Source: AC-32 sp963754265 (lineage in GTDB: Bacteria > Actinomycetota > Thermoleophilia > Gaiellales > Gaiellaceae). From it: a stretch of 64,000 nt of DNA. A program made the position numbers and the translations under genes. The stretch covers positions 1 to 64,000 of the forward strand of contig CAVWFB010000006.1 of assembly GCA_963754265.1 (NCBI GenBank), read 5' to 3'. Below, piece by piece: positions 8,481 to 18,183 of this stretch (position 1 is the stretch's first letter; every line of letters starts with the position of its first letter). The notes under the pieces are model-generated. The model was not told where the DNA came from. It did not search any database and saw nothing but the letters and a program-made list of their open reading frames with translations.

Positions 8481-8501
8481 CCCGGGACGCTCGTGACGCG
8501 A

Positions 8502-8530
8502 TTGACAGTCGTCAAGGGCAGTGCCATGCT
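8502..8530 (+). promoter_or_regulatory. Possible promoter before the repeat/RTX gene
   Basis: A consensus TTGACA at 8502-8507 stands 17 bases before CATGCT (8525-8530), a weak -10. It lies about 70 bases before the next gene start. Confidence 0.25.
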
Positions 8531-8601
8531 GGACGGTAGTCAGTCCGTCGTGAGGAGGCCCTCTGCGAGCCGCAGCAAGAGGGAACGCCGCCCGCCGCCG
8601 G

Positions 8602-10288
8602 ATGCTTGGCCTCATCGTCAGCGCCGGTGTCGTTGTTCTGGCTGCTTGCGTCATTCGCGGCTCGAGCGCCGCCGGTGCAGGGCACAGCGCCTCGCCGAGG
8701 CCCGCGACCGGGGGTGTCGCTCTGCAGACGGGGACGCTCACGATCTCGCCGGTGAGCGCGGACAGCGCGAACGGCAGCGGCACAGTCACAGTGACACGGC
8801 CCGGAGCGCCCGGAGCGACGTGTCCGCCCGACTGCACGTTTCAGTACGACGACGGGGACTCCGTGACACTCGCGGCGAACCCAGATCCCGGGTCGTTTTT
8901 CTACCGCTGGAAAGACTCCGAAGACCAGGAAACGACTCGACCGCTACCAGCGTGTGCCGCATCGAACATGGAGACCCCCTGCGCGCTCAGTCTGGCCGGC
9001 GCCGACAACGGAGGTCGACGCGGTCTTCCTGCCGGACGCGACGCTCGCGGTCGGTGTAACCGGAAACGACGCAGCCGTCACCGTGTCGCCGCCGGGCGAT
9101 GAGTGCAGAACGAGCCAGGACGGCGGCGAAGCCTGTTACTACGCGGTCACGCCGGGCAGCACGGTGACGCTCACGCCGAACGCCATTCAGGACTCGACGT
9201 TCGTCGGCTGGAGCATCCCGGAATGCCCCGGCACCGGTGAGTGCAAAGTCGTCGTCGACTCGCAGCTGCGGACTGTCGTGGCGACGTATAGCCCTGTGCA
9301 TCTGACCGTGCGTGTCAACAGTGGCAGTGTCAACGGCAAAGTCACGGGTGGATCGATCAACTGTCCGGACGTCGCGTGCGTCGCCGACTTCCCCGCGCCG
9401 CCATTTGCCGAGGTGACCCTGACCGCCTCGACGCCAGGCTTCAGGGGCTGGAACGGGGCCTGCCTGGAGGCGGGATATCCGGGCGGTCAACTGCTCACAG
9501 ACCTGCACCATTCGCCTCTCCGGAGACGACATCGTCGGAGCGTGGTTCGACGGGGCAGAACCACCGAACATCATTCCTCCGCGGATCCCGGGGAAGCTTG
9601 AGGTAAGAAAGACCGGGGATGGCCAAGGTACCGTCAGCTCGAAACGGTCGAGGTACGGCGACGCGATCAACTGTGGCTCGGGACCCGGTTGCAAGGCCTA
9701 CTTCCAGCAAGGTGAGACCGTCACACTGGTTGCCGACGCCTCAGCCGGCTCGATGTTCACCGGCTGGAAGATGCCGGGCGGTCTCTGCTCGGGAGGCCTC
9801 ACGTGCAAGTTCGAGGTCATGCCGGTGAGCCGGCTCGAAGCGAGCTTCGCCAAGCGGGCCCAGCCACCACCACCACCACCACCACCACCACCGCCGTCTG
9901 GACCCCCGCCGCCGCCAAGCGCGTGCGCAGTTCGAAAGCTTGGTGGGCCTCGCGCCGATCGGCTCGACGGCGGAGCGGGCGGGGACACGATCTATGGCCG
10001 TGCCGGAAACGACCGGATACGCGGCTTCGCCGGGATCGACTGCCTGTTCGGCGAAGCCGGGAACGACGAGGTGAGGGGCGGCCCGGGCAACGACACCGTG
10101 AGCGGCGGCAAGGGATCGGATTGGCTCTACGGGGGAGCGGGACGCGACAACATCAAGGGAGACCCGGCCGCGACCGGATCTTCGCGGTCGACGGAGCTCG
10201 GGACGTGATCTCGTGCGGCCGTGGGCGCGACACGGTCCGCGCCGACCCGCGGGACAAGACTCTCGGCTGCGAAGTCCGGCGGCCGTAA
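8602..10288 (+). pseudogene. Secreted InlB-type repeat / polyproline / RTX calcium-binding protein, disrupted
   Basis: An N-terminal signal segment (LGLIVSAGVVVLAACV) is followed by about four divergent InlB B-repeats. Each has paired cysteines (CPPDC, CPGTGEC, CPDVAC, CGSGPGC) and the VTLTA...FxGW pattern. Next come a polyproline linker encoded by CCA triplets (about 9864-9893) and RTX nonapeptides (GGAGGDTIYGRAGNDRI and similar), ending in a CGRGRDTVRADPRDK motif. The protein is predicted to be exported and to bind Ca2+ through the RTX part. The frame changes near 9010, 9483 and 10140-10165, so the gene as written gives no single product. Each fragment is well conserved, so the breaks are recent or artefactual. 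Confidence 0.72.
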
Positions 10289-10491
10289 GCCCGCCTCCTG
10301 CCGTCGGTTCCGGGCGACGGCGACCACGACGCTCGTTGTCGGCCGCCTCGAGCGGGAGAGAGCGGTGCAGGCGGCGCGGACTGATACCTCCTGCCTCGAG
10401 GACCTCGGGCCTGCCTGCGGCCGGGCTGTGGAGCGCAGCGTCGGGCAGGGCGCTGGGAGTTCCTCTTCGTCGCTGCGCCGCTGCGTATCCC

Positions 10492-10511
10492 GCGGGGAAC
10501 CGGCTCCCCGC
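10492..10511. terminator. Short GC-rich hairpin after the RTX gene
   Basis: A 7-bp stem (GCGGGGA/TCCCCGC) with a six-base loop. It sits in the 279-base gap between 10288 and 10568, which otherwise shows nothing clear. There is no T-run. Confidence 0.3.
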
Positions 10512-10567
10512 TGAATCCCCTGGCGATCCTCTAGGGTCGGAGGAACACATCGAAGGGGGGATGAGCT

Positions 10568-11515
10568 ATGACTCATCGCGCGAACCGTGCCGCCCGGTTC
10601 CTGCTGGCGTCGGTGTGCGCGCTCGCCGTCGTGCTGACGAGTGTCGGCGCTGCTTCGGCAGGACGTAACCACCATCACCCGCAGTCGCTGTGGGGGCTCT
10701 ACGAGCAGACGCTTCGGGAGGCGAAATACGTCGATCTGACTCACACGATCACGCCTTCCATTCCCGTCTGGGCGGGCTTCGGCCCGTCGCTCTTCGCACC
10801 GGCCAAGAACCCGGTGACCGGCGCGCCGTACACGTATGCCGTGGACGGCTTCGAGGCGACCGCTTACACGCTGCAGACCGACCAGCTCGGCACGCAGCTC
10901 GACCCGCCGGCGCACTGGGCGCCGGAGTACGCGGCGATCGACGAGCTGCCACCGACCTTTGCGGTCAGGCCGCTCGTGGTGATCTCGATCGTCAAGCAGG
11001 TGAACCGCGACTTCAACTACCACCTGCAGGTTTCCGACATCCTGCGGTGGGAGCGCCAGCACGGCCGCATCCCGGAGGGGAGCGTCGTGATGGTGCGCTC
11101 GGACTGGTCGAAGCGCTGGCCCGATCCGGGTCTCGCGCTCCTGACGAAGTTCCCGGGCGTGTCCCTTGCCGCGCTGCAGTTCCTGCACTTGCAGCGGCAC
11201 ATCCTCTTCCACGGGCACGAGCCGCTCGACACGGACTCGACGCCCACGCTGGAGGGCGAGAGCTGGCTGATGCACAACGGCTTCGCCCAGGCGGAGGGTG
11301 TGGCGAACCTCGACCGGGTGCCCGCCACCGGGTGTCTGGTCGAGATCGGCTATCCCAAGTTCGGCGGCGGTCTGGGTGGATACGCGCGCTTCATCGCGAT
11401 CTGCCCGAGCAACTGGCGCTACGGCGTCAGCGTCGGCGAGCTTCCCGAGGCGCCCCTGCAGCGCTACGACAACGTGCTGCACTGGGATCCCGTGCTCGGG
11501 ATGCGCATCCGGTGA
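10568..11515 (+). CDS. Secreted cyclase-family (kynurenine formamidase-like) hydrolase
   Basis: A 315-residue exported protein. The signal peptide spans residues 1 to ~32 (RFLLASVCALAVVLT, then SVGAASA). The putative-cyclase domain starts at YVDLTHTITPSIPVWAG. The family metal-binding signature HxGTHxDxPxH reads QLGTQLDPPAH here: two expected histidines are glutamine, while Asp and the last His remain. Such variants occur in the family, but metal binding may differ. Known relatives hydrolyse amides or lactones such as formylkynurenine; the substrate here is unknown. A strong AAGGGGGG lies eight bases before the ATG. A long hairpin follows the stop. Confidence 0.8.
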   Translation: MTHRANRAARFLLASVCALAVVLTSVGAASAGRNHHHPQSLWGLYEQTLREAKYVDLTHTITPSIPVWAGFGPSLFAPAKNPVTGAPYTYAVDGFEATAYTLQTDQLGTQLDPPAHWAPEYAAIDELPPTFAVRPLVVISIVKQVNRDFNYHLQVSDILRWERQHGRIPEGSVVMVRSDWSKRWPDPGLALLTKFPGVSLAALQFLHLQRHILFHGHEPLDTDSTPTLEGESWLMHNGFAQAEGVANLDRVPATGCLVEIGYPKFGGGLGGYARFIAICPSNWRYGVSVGELPEAPLQRYDNVLHWDPVLGMRIR

Positions 11516-11524
11516 AGCCAGCGA

Positions 11525-11560
11525 GCCCGGCCGGCGGCGGCGATCTGCCGCCGGCCGGGC
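11525..11560 (+). terminator. Strong hairpin terminator after the cyclase-family gene
   Basis: A perfect 14-bp stem (GCCCGGCCGGCGGC with its complement) and an 8-base loop lie 10 bases after the stop codon. The U-tract is missing, as is common for actinobacterial intrinsic terminators. Confidence 0.6.
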
Positions 11561-11592
11561 CCCATTCCGCCAAACCCTCCTAGACTCCGCCG

Positions 11593-14500
11593 GTGACCTG
11601 CCCGAACTGCGGCCGGGAGCTGGAAGGGGAATTCTCGTTCTGCCCCTTCTGCGGCGCTGCGCTGGCGCAGACGCCGGTTCGGCCCGCTCGCGAGGAGCGG
11701 AAGGTGGTCACCGTGCTCTTCGCGGACCTCGTCGGCTTCACGGCTCGGTCCGAGAGGCTCGACCCGGAGGACGTCCGCGCGCTCCTTGCGCCCTACCACG
11801 CCCATCTTCGCTCCGAGCTGGAGCGCTTCGGTGGAACCGTCGAGAAATTCATCGGCGACGCGGTGATGGCGCTGTTCGGGGCACCGGCTTCGCATGAGGA
11901 CGATCCCGAACGGGCCGTACGGGCCGCGCTCGCGATCCGCGACTGGGCCCGGGAGCAGGGCGACGAGCTGCAGGTGCGGATCGCGGTCAACACCGGCGAA
12001 GCGCTGGTCGCGCTGGACGCCCGGCCGAGCGAGGGCGAGGCGATGGCCGCCGGCGACGTCGTCAACACGGCCGCGCGCCTGCAAGCAGCCGCCCCGCTGA
12101 ACGGGATCCTCGTCGGCGAGCAGACCTATCGCGCGACGTCCGAGGTGTTCGACTACAGCAAGGCGGAGCCGGTGGTCGGCAAGGGGAAGAGCGAGCCCAT
12201 CCCGGTTTGGGAGGCGCTCGAGGCACGCTCGCGCTTCGGCGTCGACGTCTCGCGGCGGGCGGACGCGCCGCTCGTCGGACGCGGCCGCGAGCTCGAGCTA
12301 CTCGTCTCGACTCTTGGGCGTGTCCGCGAGGAGCGCTCGCCCCAGCTCGTCACAATCGTCGGCGTCCCCGGGATCGGCAAGAGCCGGCTCGTCCTCGAGC
12401 TGTTCCGAGCGGTCGAGGAGGACCCCGAATTCGTCACGTGGCGCCAGGGCCGGTCGCTTCCCTACGGCGAGGGAGTGACCTTCTGGGCGTTGGCCGAGAT
12501 CGTCAAGGCAGAGGCGGGCATCCTCGAGAACGACACGCCCGAGCAGGCCGAGGAGAAGCTCGTCCGCACCGTCGCCCAGCTCGGCTCCGACGCCTCGGAG
12601 CGGCAGTGGCTCGAGCGGCACCTGCGCCCGCTCGCCGGAGTCGCGGACGAAGAGCCGACCGGGGCGGCGGAGGGCGTAGCCGCCTGGCGCCGCTTCCTCG
12701 AGGCCCTCGCCGAGGAGCGGCCGCTCGTGCTCGTGTTCGAGGATCTGCACTGGGCAGACGCGTCGTTGCTGGAGTTCGTCGACCAGCTGGTCGAGCGCGT
12801 GAGCGGCGTTCCGTTGCTCGTCCTCGCGACCGCTCGCCCCGAGCTCCTGCAGCGCAGGCCGGGTTGGGGCGGCGGCAAGGCGAACGCCCTCTCGATCTCG
12901 CTCTCGCCGCTCTCCGACGAGGACACGGCCCGTCTCGTCCAGGCGCTGCTCGAGCGGCCGCTGCTCGACGCGCAAACCCAGGAGGCGCTGCTCGGCCGGG
13001 CCGGAGGCAACCCCCTCTACGCCGAGCAGTACGCCCGCGTCCTGCTCGAACGGGGCGATCTCTCGGAGCTGCCGGAGACGGTCCAGGGGATCATCGCCGC
13101 CCGGCTGGACGCGCTCTCGGAGGACGAGAAACAGCTGCTGCAGGACGCGGCCGTGGTCGGAAAGGTCTTCTGGCTGGGCGCCGTCGAGGCGGTCGGCAGC
13201 GTCACCCGGACGCAGGCCGAGGAGCTGCTGTTCGCGCTCGAGCGCAAGGAGTTCCTCGGGCGCTCTCGCGTCTCGTCGGTCGCCGGTGAGAGCGAGTTCG
13301 TCTTCCGCCACCTGCTCATCCGCGACATCGCATACGGCCAGATCCCGCGCGCTGCACGCTCGCTCAAGCACCGGCAGGCGGCGGCCTGGATCGAGTCGCT
13401 CGGCCGACCCGAGGATCAGGCCGAGATGCTCGCCCACCACTACCTTGAGGCGCTCGAGCTCGCCGAGGTCGCAGGGCTCGACTCGGCCGGGCTCGGCGAG
13501 TCGGCAAGGCACGCCCTACGCGATGCAGGCGACCGGGCCTCGTCGCTGTACGCGCTCGAGGCTGCCGAACGTCTCTACGACGCCGCGCTTCGGCTCTGGC
13601 CGGAGGACGATCCCGAACGGGCCCAGCTTCTCTTCCGCCGGGCCGCTCCCGTGGGGAATCTGGATGGTGGCGATCCCGAGCGGCTGGCGGAGGCACGCGA
13701 CGCGCTGCTTGCCGCAGGGGACGCACCCAAGGCCGCGGAGGCGGAGATGCTTCTTTCCATGGGCTTCTGGATGCTCGGCCGCCGCGAGCTCGGCGCGGAG
13801 CATGCCGGCCGGGCGGCAGCCTTGATCGCCGACGCACCGCCGAGTCGCTCCACCGCCTGGGTCATCGCGCGCATGGCCTCGCGCGCGAGCATCGAAGGCG
13901 ACAACCCGAGGGCGATCGAGCTCGTGTCGGAGGCGCGTGCTCAGGCAGAGGGGCTGGGTTGGGAGGAGGGTCTCAGCGAAGCGCTGTCCCTGCTCGGTCT
14001 GCTGCGGGTGTACCTGGGCGATCGGCATGGGCTCGACGACGTCGAGCGCGGCGTCGAGATGGCCAGGAACGCCGGGGCTTTCGGCGTGCTGCTGCGCGCA
14101 CACAACACGCTGGCCGTGGCGCACCAGGTTCTCGGCGACCTCGACGCCGGGTATGCAGCCCGCCTCGAAGGCGCGCGTCTGGCCGGGCAGATCGGCGCTC
14201 CGACTGACGCGCGCTGGTTTCAGGGGGTGCTGGCGGATCATCACTACCGTCGCGGTGAGTGGGACGAGGCGATGCGAATGGCCGACGAATACCTCGGCGC
14301 GATCGAGGCGGGCTCGCCCCACTACAACGCGTTTCAGGACTGGGTCATCCGCGCCCAGATGCGCGCGGCCCGAGGCGACTTGGCCGGGGCGATGCGCGAT
14401 GCGGAAAGCGGGCTCGCCGCCGGGCGAGCCCTTGCGGACCCGCAGGCCGTGTACTTCGTGCTGCCCGCGTGCGCAAACATCTTTTCCCTCGCAGGGGAGC

Positions 14501-14907
14501 ACGACCGGGCCGTCCCGCTCGTCCGCGAGCTCATCGAGGCCCTGGAGAGCGGCCTCGACGTCCAGTTCGCCGTGGTCAACTTCCCCGTCTTCGCGGCGGC
14601 AGCTCGTCACCTCGGCCTCGAGCAGGAAGTGCTGGCTGCGCTAGCCGACTACGCGGCCACGCCCTGGACGGACGCGGTCCGCGCCTACGGACAGCGCGAC
14701 TTCGCCGCTGCCGCCGAGATCCTGCGCCGAATCGGTACGAGGCCGGACGAAGCGGAAGCTCGCCTCCGGGCGGCGGAGGAGCTCGTGGCCCAGGGCCGCC
14801 GCGCCGAGGCTGACGAGCAGATGCAGCAAGCTCTCGCGTTCTACCGCTCGGTCGGCGCCACTCGCTACGTCCGCGAGTGCGAGGCCCTGCTCCCCGCGTC
14901 CGCCTAG
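11593..14907 (+). CDS. Zinc-ribbon / class III nucleotidyl cyclase / AAA ATPase / TPR regulator
   Basis: A 1104-residue multidomain signalling protein. Residues 2-22 form a CPNCGRELE...CPFCG zinc ribbon. Residues ~35-190 are a class III cyclase homology domain with both metal aspartates (FADLVGFT, FIGDAVMALF) and DVVNTAARL, so an active adenylate cyclase is plausible. A LuxR/MalT-type ATPase follows, with Walker A GVPGIGKSRL near 255 and Walker B LVFEDLHWAD near 380. The C-terminal half is helical TPR-like repeats. Such proteins are common in actinobacteria and couple ligand or protein binding to cAMP output. The GTG start (VTCPNC) is the only one that keeps the zinc ribbon. Confidence 0.85.
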   Translation: MTCPNCGRELEGEFSFCPFCGAALAQTPVRPAREERKVVTVLFADLVGFTARSERLDPEDVRALLAPYHAHLRSELERFGGTVEKFIGDAVMALFGAPASHEDDPERAVRAALAIRDWAREQGDELQVRIAVNTGEALVALDARPSEGEAMAAGDVVNTAARLQAAAPLNGILVGEQTYRATSEVFDYSKAEPVVGKGKSEPIPVWEALEARSRFGVDVSRRADAPLVGRGRELELLVSTLGRVREERSPQLVTIVGVPGIGKSRLVLELFRAVEEDPEFVTWRQGRSLPYGEGVTFWALAEIVKAEAGILENDTPEQAEEKLVRTVAQLGSDASERQWLERHLRPLAGVADEEPTGAAEGVAAWRRFLEALAEERPLVLVFEDLHWADASLLEFVDQLVERVSGVPLLVLATARPELLQRRPGWGGGKANALSISLSPLSDEDTARLVQALLERPLLDAQTQEALLGRAGGNPLYAEQYARVLLERGDLSELPETVQGIIAARLDALSEDEKQLLQDAAVVGKVFWLGAVEAVGSVTRTQAEELLFALERKEFLGRSRVSSVAGESEFVFRHLLIRDIAYGQIPRAARSLKHRQAAAWIESLGRPEDQAEMLAHHYLEALELAEVAGLDSAGLGESARHALRDAGDRASSLYALEAAERLYDAALRLWPEDDPERAQLLFRRAAPVGNLDGGDPERLAEARDALLAAGDAPKAAEAEMLLSMGFWMLGRRELGAEHAGRAAALIADAPPSRSTAWVIARMASRASIEGDNPRAIELVSEARAQAEGLGWEEGLSEALSLLGLLRVYLGDRHGLDDVERGVEMARNAGAFGVLLRAHNTLAVAHQVLGDLDAGYAARLEGARLAGQIGAPTDARWFQGVLADHHYRRGEWDEAMRMADEYLGAIEAGSPHYNAFQDWVIRAQMRAARGDLAGAMRDAESGLAAGRALADPQAVYFVLPACANIFSLAGEHDRAVPLVRELIEALESGLDVQFAVVNFPVFAAAARHLGLEQEVLAALADYAATPWTDAVRAYGQRDFAAAAEILRRIGTRPDEAEARLRAAEELVAQGRRAEADEQMQQALAFYRSVGATRYVRECEALLPASA

Positions 14908-15812
14908 GCGTTCAGACGCTCCTGGTGTAGGGCCACGCCACCGATCACGAGCGCGATCGCCACGACCTCGATCGGGGTCGGCAGCTGGGCGAGCACGACC
15001 ACCCCGACGACGGTGGCCGTAGCAGGCAGCAGTGAGACGAAGAGCGCATAGGTCGAGCGGGCCATGCTCGCCATCGCAAGCTGATCGCAGACGTAGGGAA
15101 TGACGGATGAGCTGACCGCGACTCCGACTGCAGCCGCAAGCGCGACCGGGTCGGCGAAGGCAGGCACTGCGCTCCAGCCACCGATCGGGGTGACGACGAC
15201 CGCCGCGACGAGCATCGCAGCTGCCAGCCCGTCGATCCCACCCAGGTGGTCGAGCCGCGCCACGCGGTGGGCGAGGACGATGTAGAGAGCGAACAGGCCG
15301 GCATTGCAAAACGCGAGGAGGAGGCCGAAGGGCTCACCATGGAGCTGCACTCCGGTGAGCAGGTAGACGCCTACGACCGCGATCGCGAGCGCGACGCCGT
15401 TACGGATCGTTCGCGTGCCGAGGGCGGCCAGTGCGATCACGGGCAGGAACTCGATCGCCGCCACGGTCGCGAGCGGCAACCTCGCGATCGCGAGGTAGAA
15501 GCAGGCGTTCATTACGCCAAGGGTCACCCCCATCGCGATGATCGTCAGCCGACCAGGTCGGTCGAGAAAACGCCAGTCATGCCAGGGGCGGCGCCATGCC
15601 GCGTAGACCGCCGCCGCGATCGCGATCCGGAGCCACGCGACTCCGAGCGGCGCCACGCGAGCGAAGAGGAGCACCGCGAAGGCCGGTCCGAGGTAGTGGA
15701 AGACGGCGCTGCCGACGAAGTACGAGTAGCCGGGCGCCGTTGCGAGGCGCACCCGGAACGACGCGTTCCGCCTGTGCGCGTGGGAGACCACGGCCGCATG
15801 GTGGCCAACCAC
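14904..15812 (-). CDS. EamA/DMT-family transporter
   Basis: A 302-residue membrane protein with about ten hydrophobic helices arranged as two EamA repeats (first ~25-150, second ~165-300), typical of drug/metabolite exporters. The substrate is unknown. It ends tail-to-tail with the cyclase/AAA gene (four-base overlap). It is divergently transcribed from an Lrp/AsnC regulator across 74 bases, an arrangement typical of amino-acid exporters controlled by a neighbouring Lrp protein. The GTG start at 15812 gives a hydrophilic lead of ~25 residues; a later start is possible. Confidence 0.85.
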   Translation of the reverse strand: MVGHHAAVVSHAHRRNASFRVRLATAPGYSYFVGSAVFHYLGPAFAVLLFARVAPLGVAWLRIAIAAAVYAAWRRPWHDWRFLDRPGRLTIIAMGVTLGVMNACFYLAIARLPLATVAAIEFLPVIALAALGTRTIRNGVALAIAVVGVYLLTGVQLHGEPFGLLLAFCNAGLFALYIVLAHRVARLDHLGGIDGLAAAMLVAAVVVTPIGGWSAVPAFADPVALAAAVGVAVSSSVIPYVCDQLAMASMARSTYALFVSLLPATATVVGVVVLAQLPTPIEVVAIALVIGGVALHQERLNA

Positions 15813-15886
15813 CGGCCGCGGAGAAAGGAATTTCGGCCAAACGCCTTCGGAAGAACGACGGATCGGCCCGGAACGCCTATGATCAC

Positions 15887-16336
15887 GTGGTCATCGACAA
15901 GATCAACTTCAGGATCATCGAGGAACTTCAGGCCGACGGCCGGCTCTCGATGGCCGAGCTCGGCCGGCGGGTCAACCTCTCGCCTCCGGCGGTCGCGGAG
16001 CGCGTGCAGCGCCTCGAGGAGACCGGCGTGATCACCGCCTACCACGCCGTGATCGACCCGAAGGCGATCGGCTATCCGCTCGCCGCGGTTGTCCGCGTCG
16101 CGCCCGCAACGCGGCAGCTCGAGAGGATTCGCGAGATCGCCCGCGAGACTCCGGAAGTGGTCGAGTGCCACCGGATCACGGGCGAGGACTGCTTCTTCAT
16201 CAAGCTCCACCTGCGGACGATCGACGACCTCGAGCGGATCCTCGACCGCTTCACGCCTTACGGCCGGACGACGACGTCGCTGGTGCACTCCTCGGCCGTA
16301 GAGAACCGGCCGCTCCCGATGGCCGCGGCCGACTGA
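15887..16336 (+). CDS. Lrp/AsnC-family transcriptional regulator
   Basis: A 149-residue protein of standard Lrp/AsnC length. The N-terminal helix-turn-helix (INFRIIEELQADGRLSMAEL then VNLSPPAVAERVQRLEE) is followed by the AsnC ligand-binding/oligomerisation domain with the family phrase VVECHRITGEDCFFIKL. The start is the first GTG of the pair GTGGTC, which gives VVIDKINFRII; the ATG eight bases earlier is out of frame. The probable target is the divergent EamA exporter gene, with an amino acid as effector. Confidence 0.88.
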   Translation: MVIDKINFRIIEELQADGRLSMAELGRRVNLSPPAVAERVQRLEETGVITAYHAVIDPKAIGYPLAAVVRVAPATRQLERIREIARETPEVVECHRITGEDCFFIKLHLRTIDDLERILDRFTPYGRTTTSLVHSSAVENRPLPMAAAD

Positions 16337-16369
16337 CGCACGACAGAGGACGGGTTTTCGCCTGGCAGG

Positions 16370-18136
16370 CTAGGCGCGCGTCACCCGGATGCGGTACTCC
16401 TCCCCCGACGTGAAAAGCACCTCGACGGTGAGGTTCCCATCGCGGAACGCCGCGACCTCGCCGGGGCCGACGTCGAACGGCGCGTTGTACAACAGCCCGC
16501 ACCGGCCCAACAGCGTCGGGTTGGTGGCGCTCGGGGCGGCTTTCAGCCGAATCGGCCCCGACCCGCTCCACACGGTTGCGTCGACGGTGTACACGAGGAC
16601 GCCGCTGTCGCAGATCGCCGCATCGCGGCCGACCGGCTGGCGCGCCTCGACGACGTAGGCACGTGAGGCGTCGGTCGGAATCACGACCGCCTTCACTCCG
16701 CCCGGGCGCGTCACCGGTGTCAGCGTCTCCTCGAGTTGACCGGGGGACGCCAGACAGCGAATCGCGGTCGGATCGATCCAGCCGAGCTTCCATTCATGCC
16801 ACGCGAAGAGCGCGGCGAGCGGCCTGCTCATGATGTCCCAGCCATCTACGTGCCTGGCCGAGCCACCGGTCGGGTCGAAGTCGTAGAGATCCGGTAGGCC
16901 GAAGTGATGAAGCGTCTCGTGCTCGAGCACCCACGGCTCGCGATACGTCGGTCCGACATACGTCACGTGGCGAAGCGCCCGCTCGGCCGTCATGAGGCCG
17001 CCGCTGCCGAACGCGTAGGGCGACTGGCCGCCGCTGATCGCAGCACCCGCCGACGGAAGGATGTAGACGATCTCGTAGGGCGTGTAGTCCACCGTTGGAT
17101 CGGCTGCGGCGATGGCCTCGCGGACGTACTGCTCGCTGTAGGCGCCGGTCGAGAGCCCGTAGAAGGTCGAGGGATGAGGCATGCGCACCCAGGAGTCGTG
17201 CGCATCGACCTGGAGAGAGACCCGCCCACCTGACATGTCCGAGAACCAGGCCGACGTGTCGGGCGCGACGTGGTCGTAGACCGCGGCGGTCGTCTCGGTG
17301 GCCGGCGCGTCCGAGAAGTCGACGAACAGCATGAGTGTCCGCACGGTGCCGGCAGGGCGGACGAACACGTTGTAGTCCGTGGCGCCTTCCGTGTACGTGC
17401 TGGGATGCCCGATGCTGATCAGCGGCCCGCGGGCCAGGGAGGGCGAGCAGGGCGGTCCGGTCGAAGCAGGTGGGATCCGGACCATGAAGTCGGCGCTTGC
17501 CCCGTTGTTGCCGGGCTGGGGATCGTGAGTCGCGGACCCGACGACCGCCGAGTTGGTGGACGTCCCGCCACGGGTCCAGGCGACGACGGTCACCGTCACC
17601 TCGGCACCGGAGGGGACTGAACCGAGCCCGCAAACGACTGCGGTGCCTCCCACGCAGGTGCCTTGAGTAGTGCGCACCTCCACGAACGTGAGCGCGGCCG
17701 GGAGAGAGTCCGAGAGGCTCGTTTCGCTCGCTGCGGCCGGTCCAGCGTTCCTGACGGTCAGCGTGTAGGTGACCTGGTTGATCCCGGCCGCGGAGATGGT
17801 GAGCGAGAGATCCGCCTCGGGCGCTGGCTTGACCGGCGCCGGCTTGACCGGGGTCTTCGAGCACCGCGCGAGCGCTCTCCGGAGTGCCTTGAGATGCGCC
17901 TGCTGCTTCTTCACGAAGACGGCACGCTTCTTCTTCGAGCTGTGCTTCCTGAAGTACCGGGCGCGATCCTTCGGCATCCGCTTCCTGTACGCGGCGATCG
18001 CCTGCTGGCGCTGCTTTTGCTGCTTGGCGGTGCAGGCGGCCGCCCGTTCGGTGGGAGCGGCTCCGCCCGCCGCCGGCCCGCCTGTGAGCGCGAGCAGCCC
18101 AAGGGCGGCCACGCTCGCCGCCACAAGTGTCCGCAT
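16370..18136 (-). CDS. Secreted M6-like metalloprotease with DUF11-type repeat
   Basis: A ~588-residue exported protein. The signal peptide is followed by a basic, Lys/Gln-rich helical region (residues ~30-95). A DUF11-like beta domain follows (DLSLTISAAGINQVTYTLTV ... NPG-type repeats). The catalytic region contains HETLHHFGLPDLYD, the HExxHxxGxxD zinc signature of immune-inhibitor-A-like M6 peptidases, and a later WDIMSRPLA Met-turn-like segment. Extracellular proteolysis is predicted. The ATG at 18136 gives a clean signal peptide; a TTG at 18142 has a better-spaced GGAGGG, and a GTG at 18157 also opens the frame. Confidence 0.78.
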   Translation of the reverse strand: MRTLVAASVAALGLLALTGGPAAGGAAPTERAAACTAKQQKQRQQAIAAYRKRMPKDRARYFRKHSSKKKRAVFVKKQQAHLKALRRALARCSKTPVKPAPVKPAPEADLSLTISAAGINQVTYTLTVRNAGPAAASETSLSDSLPAALTFVEVRTTQGTCVGGTAVVCGLGSVPSGAEVTVTVVAWTRGGTSTNSAVVGSATHDPQPGNNGASADFMVRIPPASTGPPCSPSLARGPLISIGHPSTYTEGATDYNVFVRPAGTVRTLMLFVDFSDAPATETTAAVYDHVAPDTSAWFSDMSGGRVSLQVDAHDSWVRMPHPSTFYGLSTGAYSEQYVREAIAAADPTVDYTPYEIVYILPSAGAAISGGQSPYAFGSGGLMTAERALRHVTYVGPTYREPWVLEHETLHHFGLPDLYDFDPTGGSARHVDGWDIMSRPLAALFAWHEWKLGWIDPTAIRCLASPGQLEETLTPVTRPGGVKAVVIPTDASRAYVVEARQPVGRDAAICDSGVLVYTVDATVWSGSGPIRLKAAPSATNPTLLGRCGLLYNAPFDVGPGEVAAFRDGNLTVEVLFTSGEEYRIRVTRA

Positions 18137-18183
18137 CCGCAATTGCCAGCCCTCCACGGCGATTCTCGCAGCATCCGCGGCAA

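Noticed and set aside
9864..9893. CCA triplet tract as a microsatellite or CRISPR fragment
   Set aside because: It encodes the polyproline linker of the RTX protein and has no spacers.
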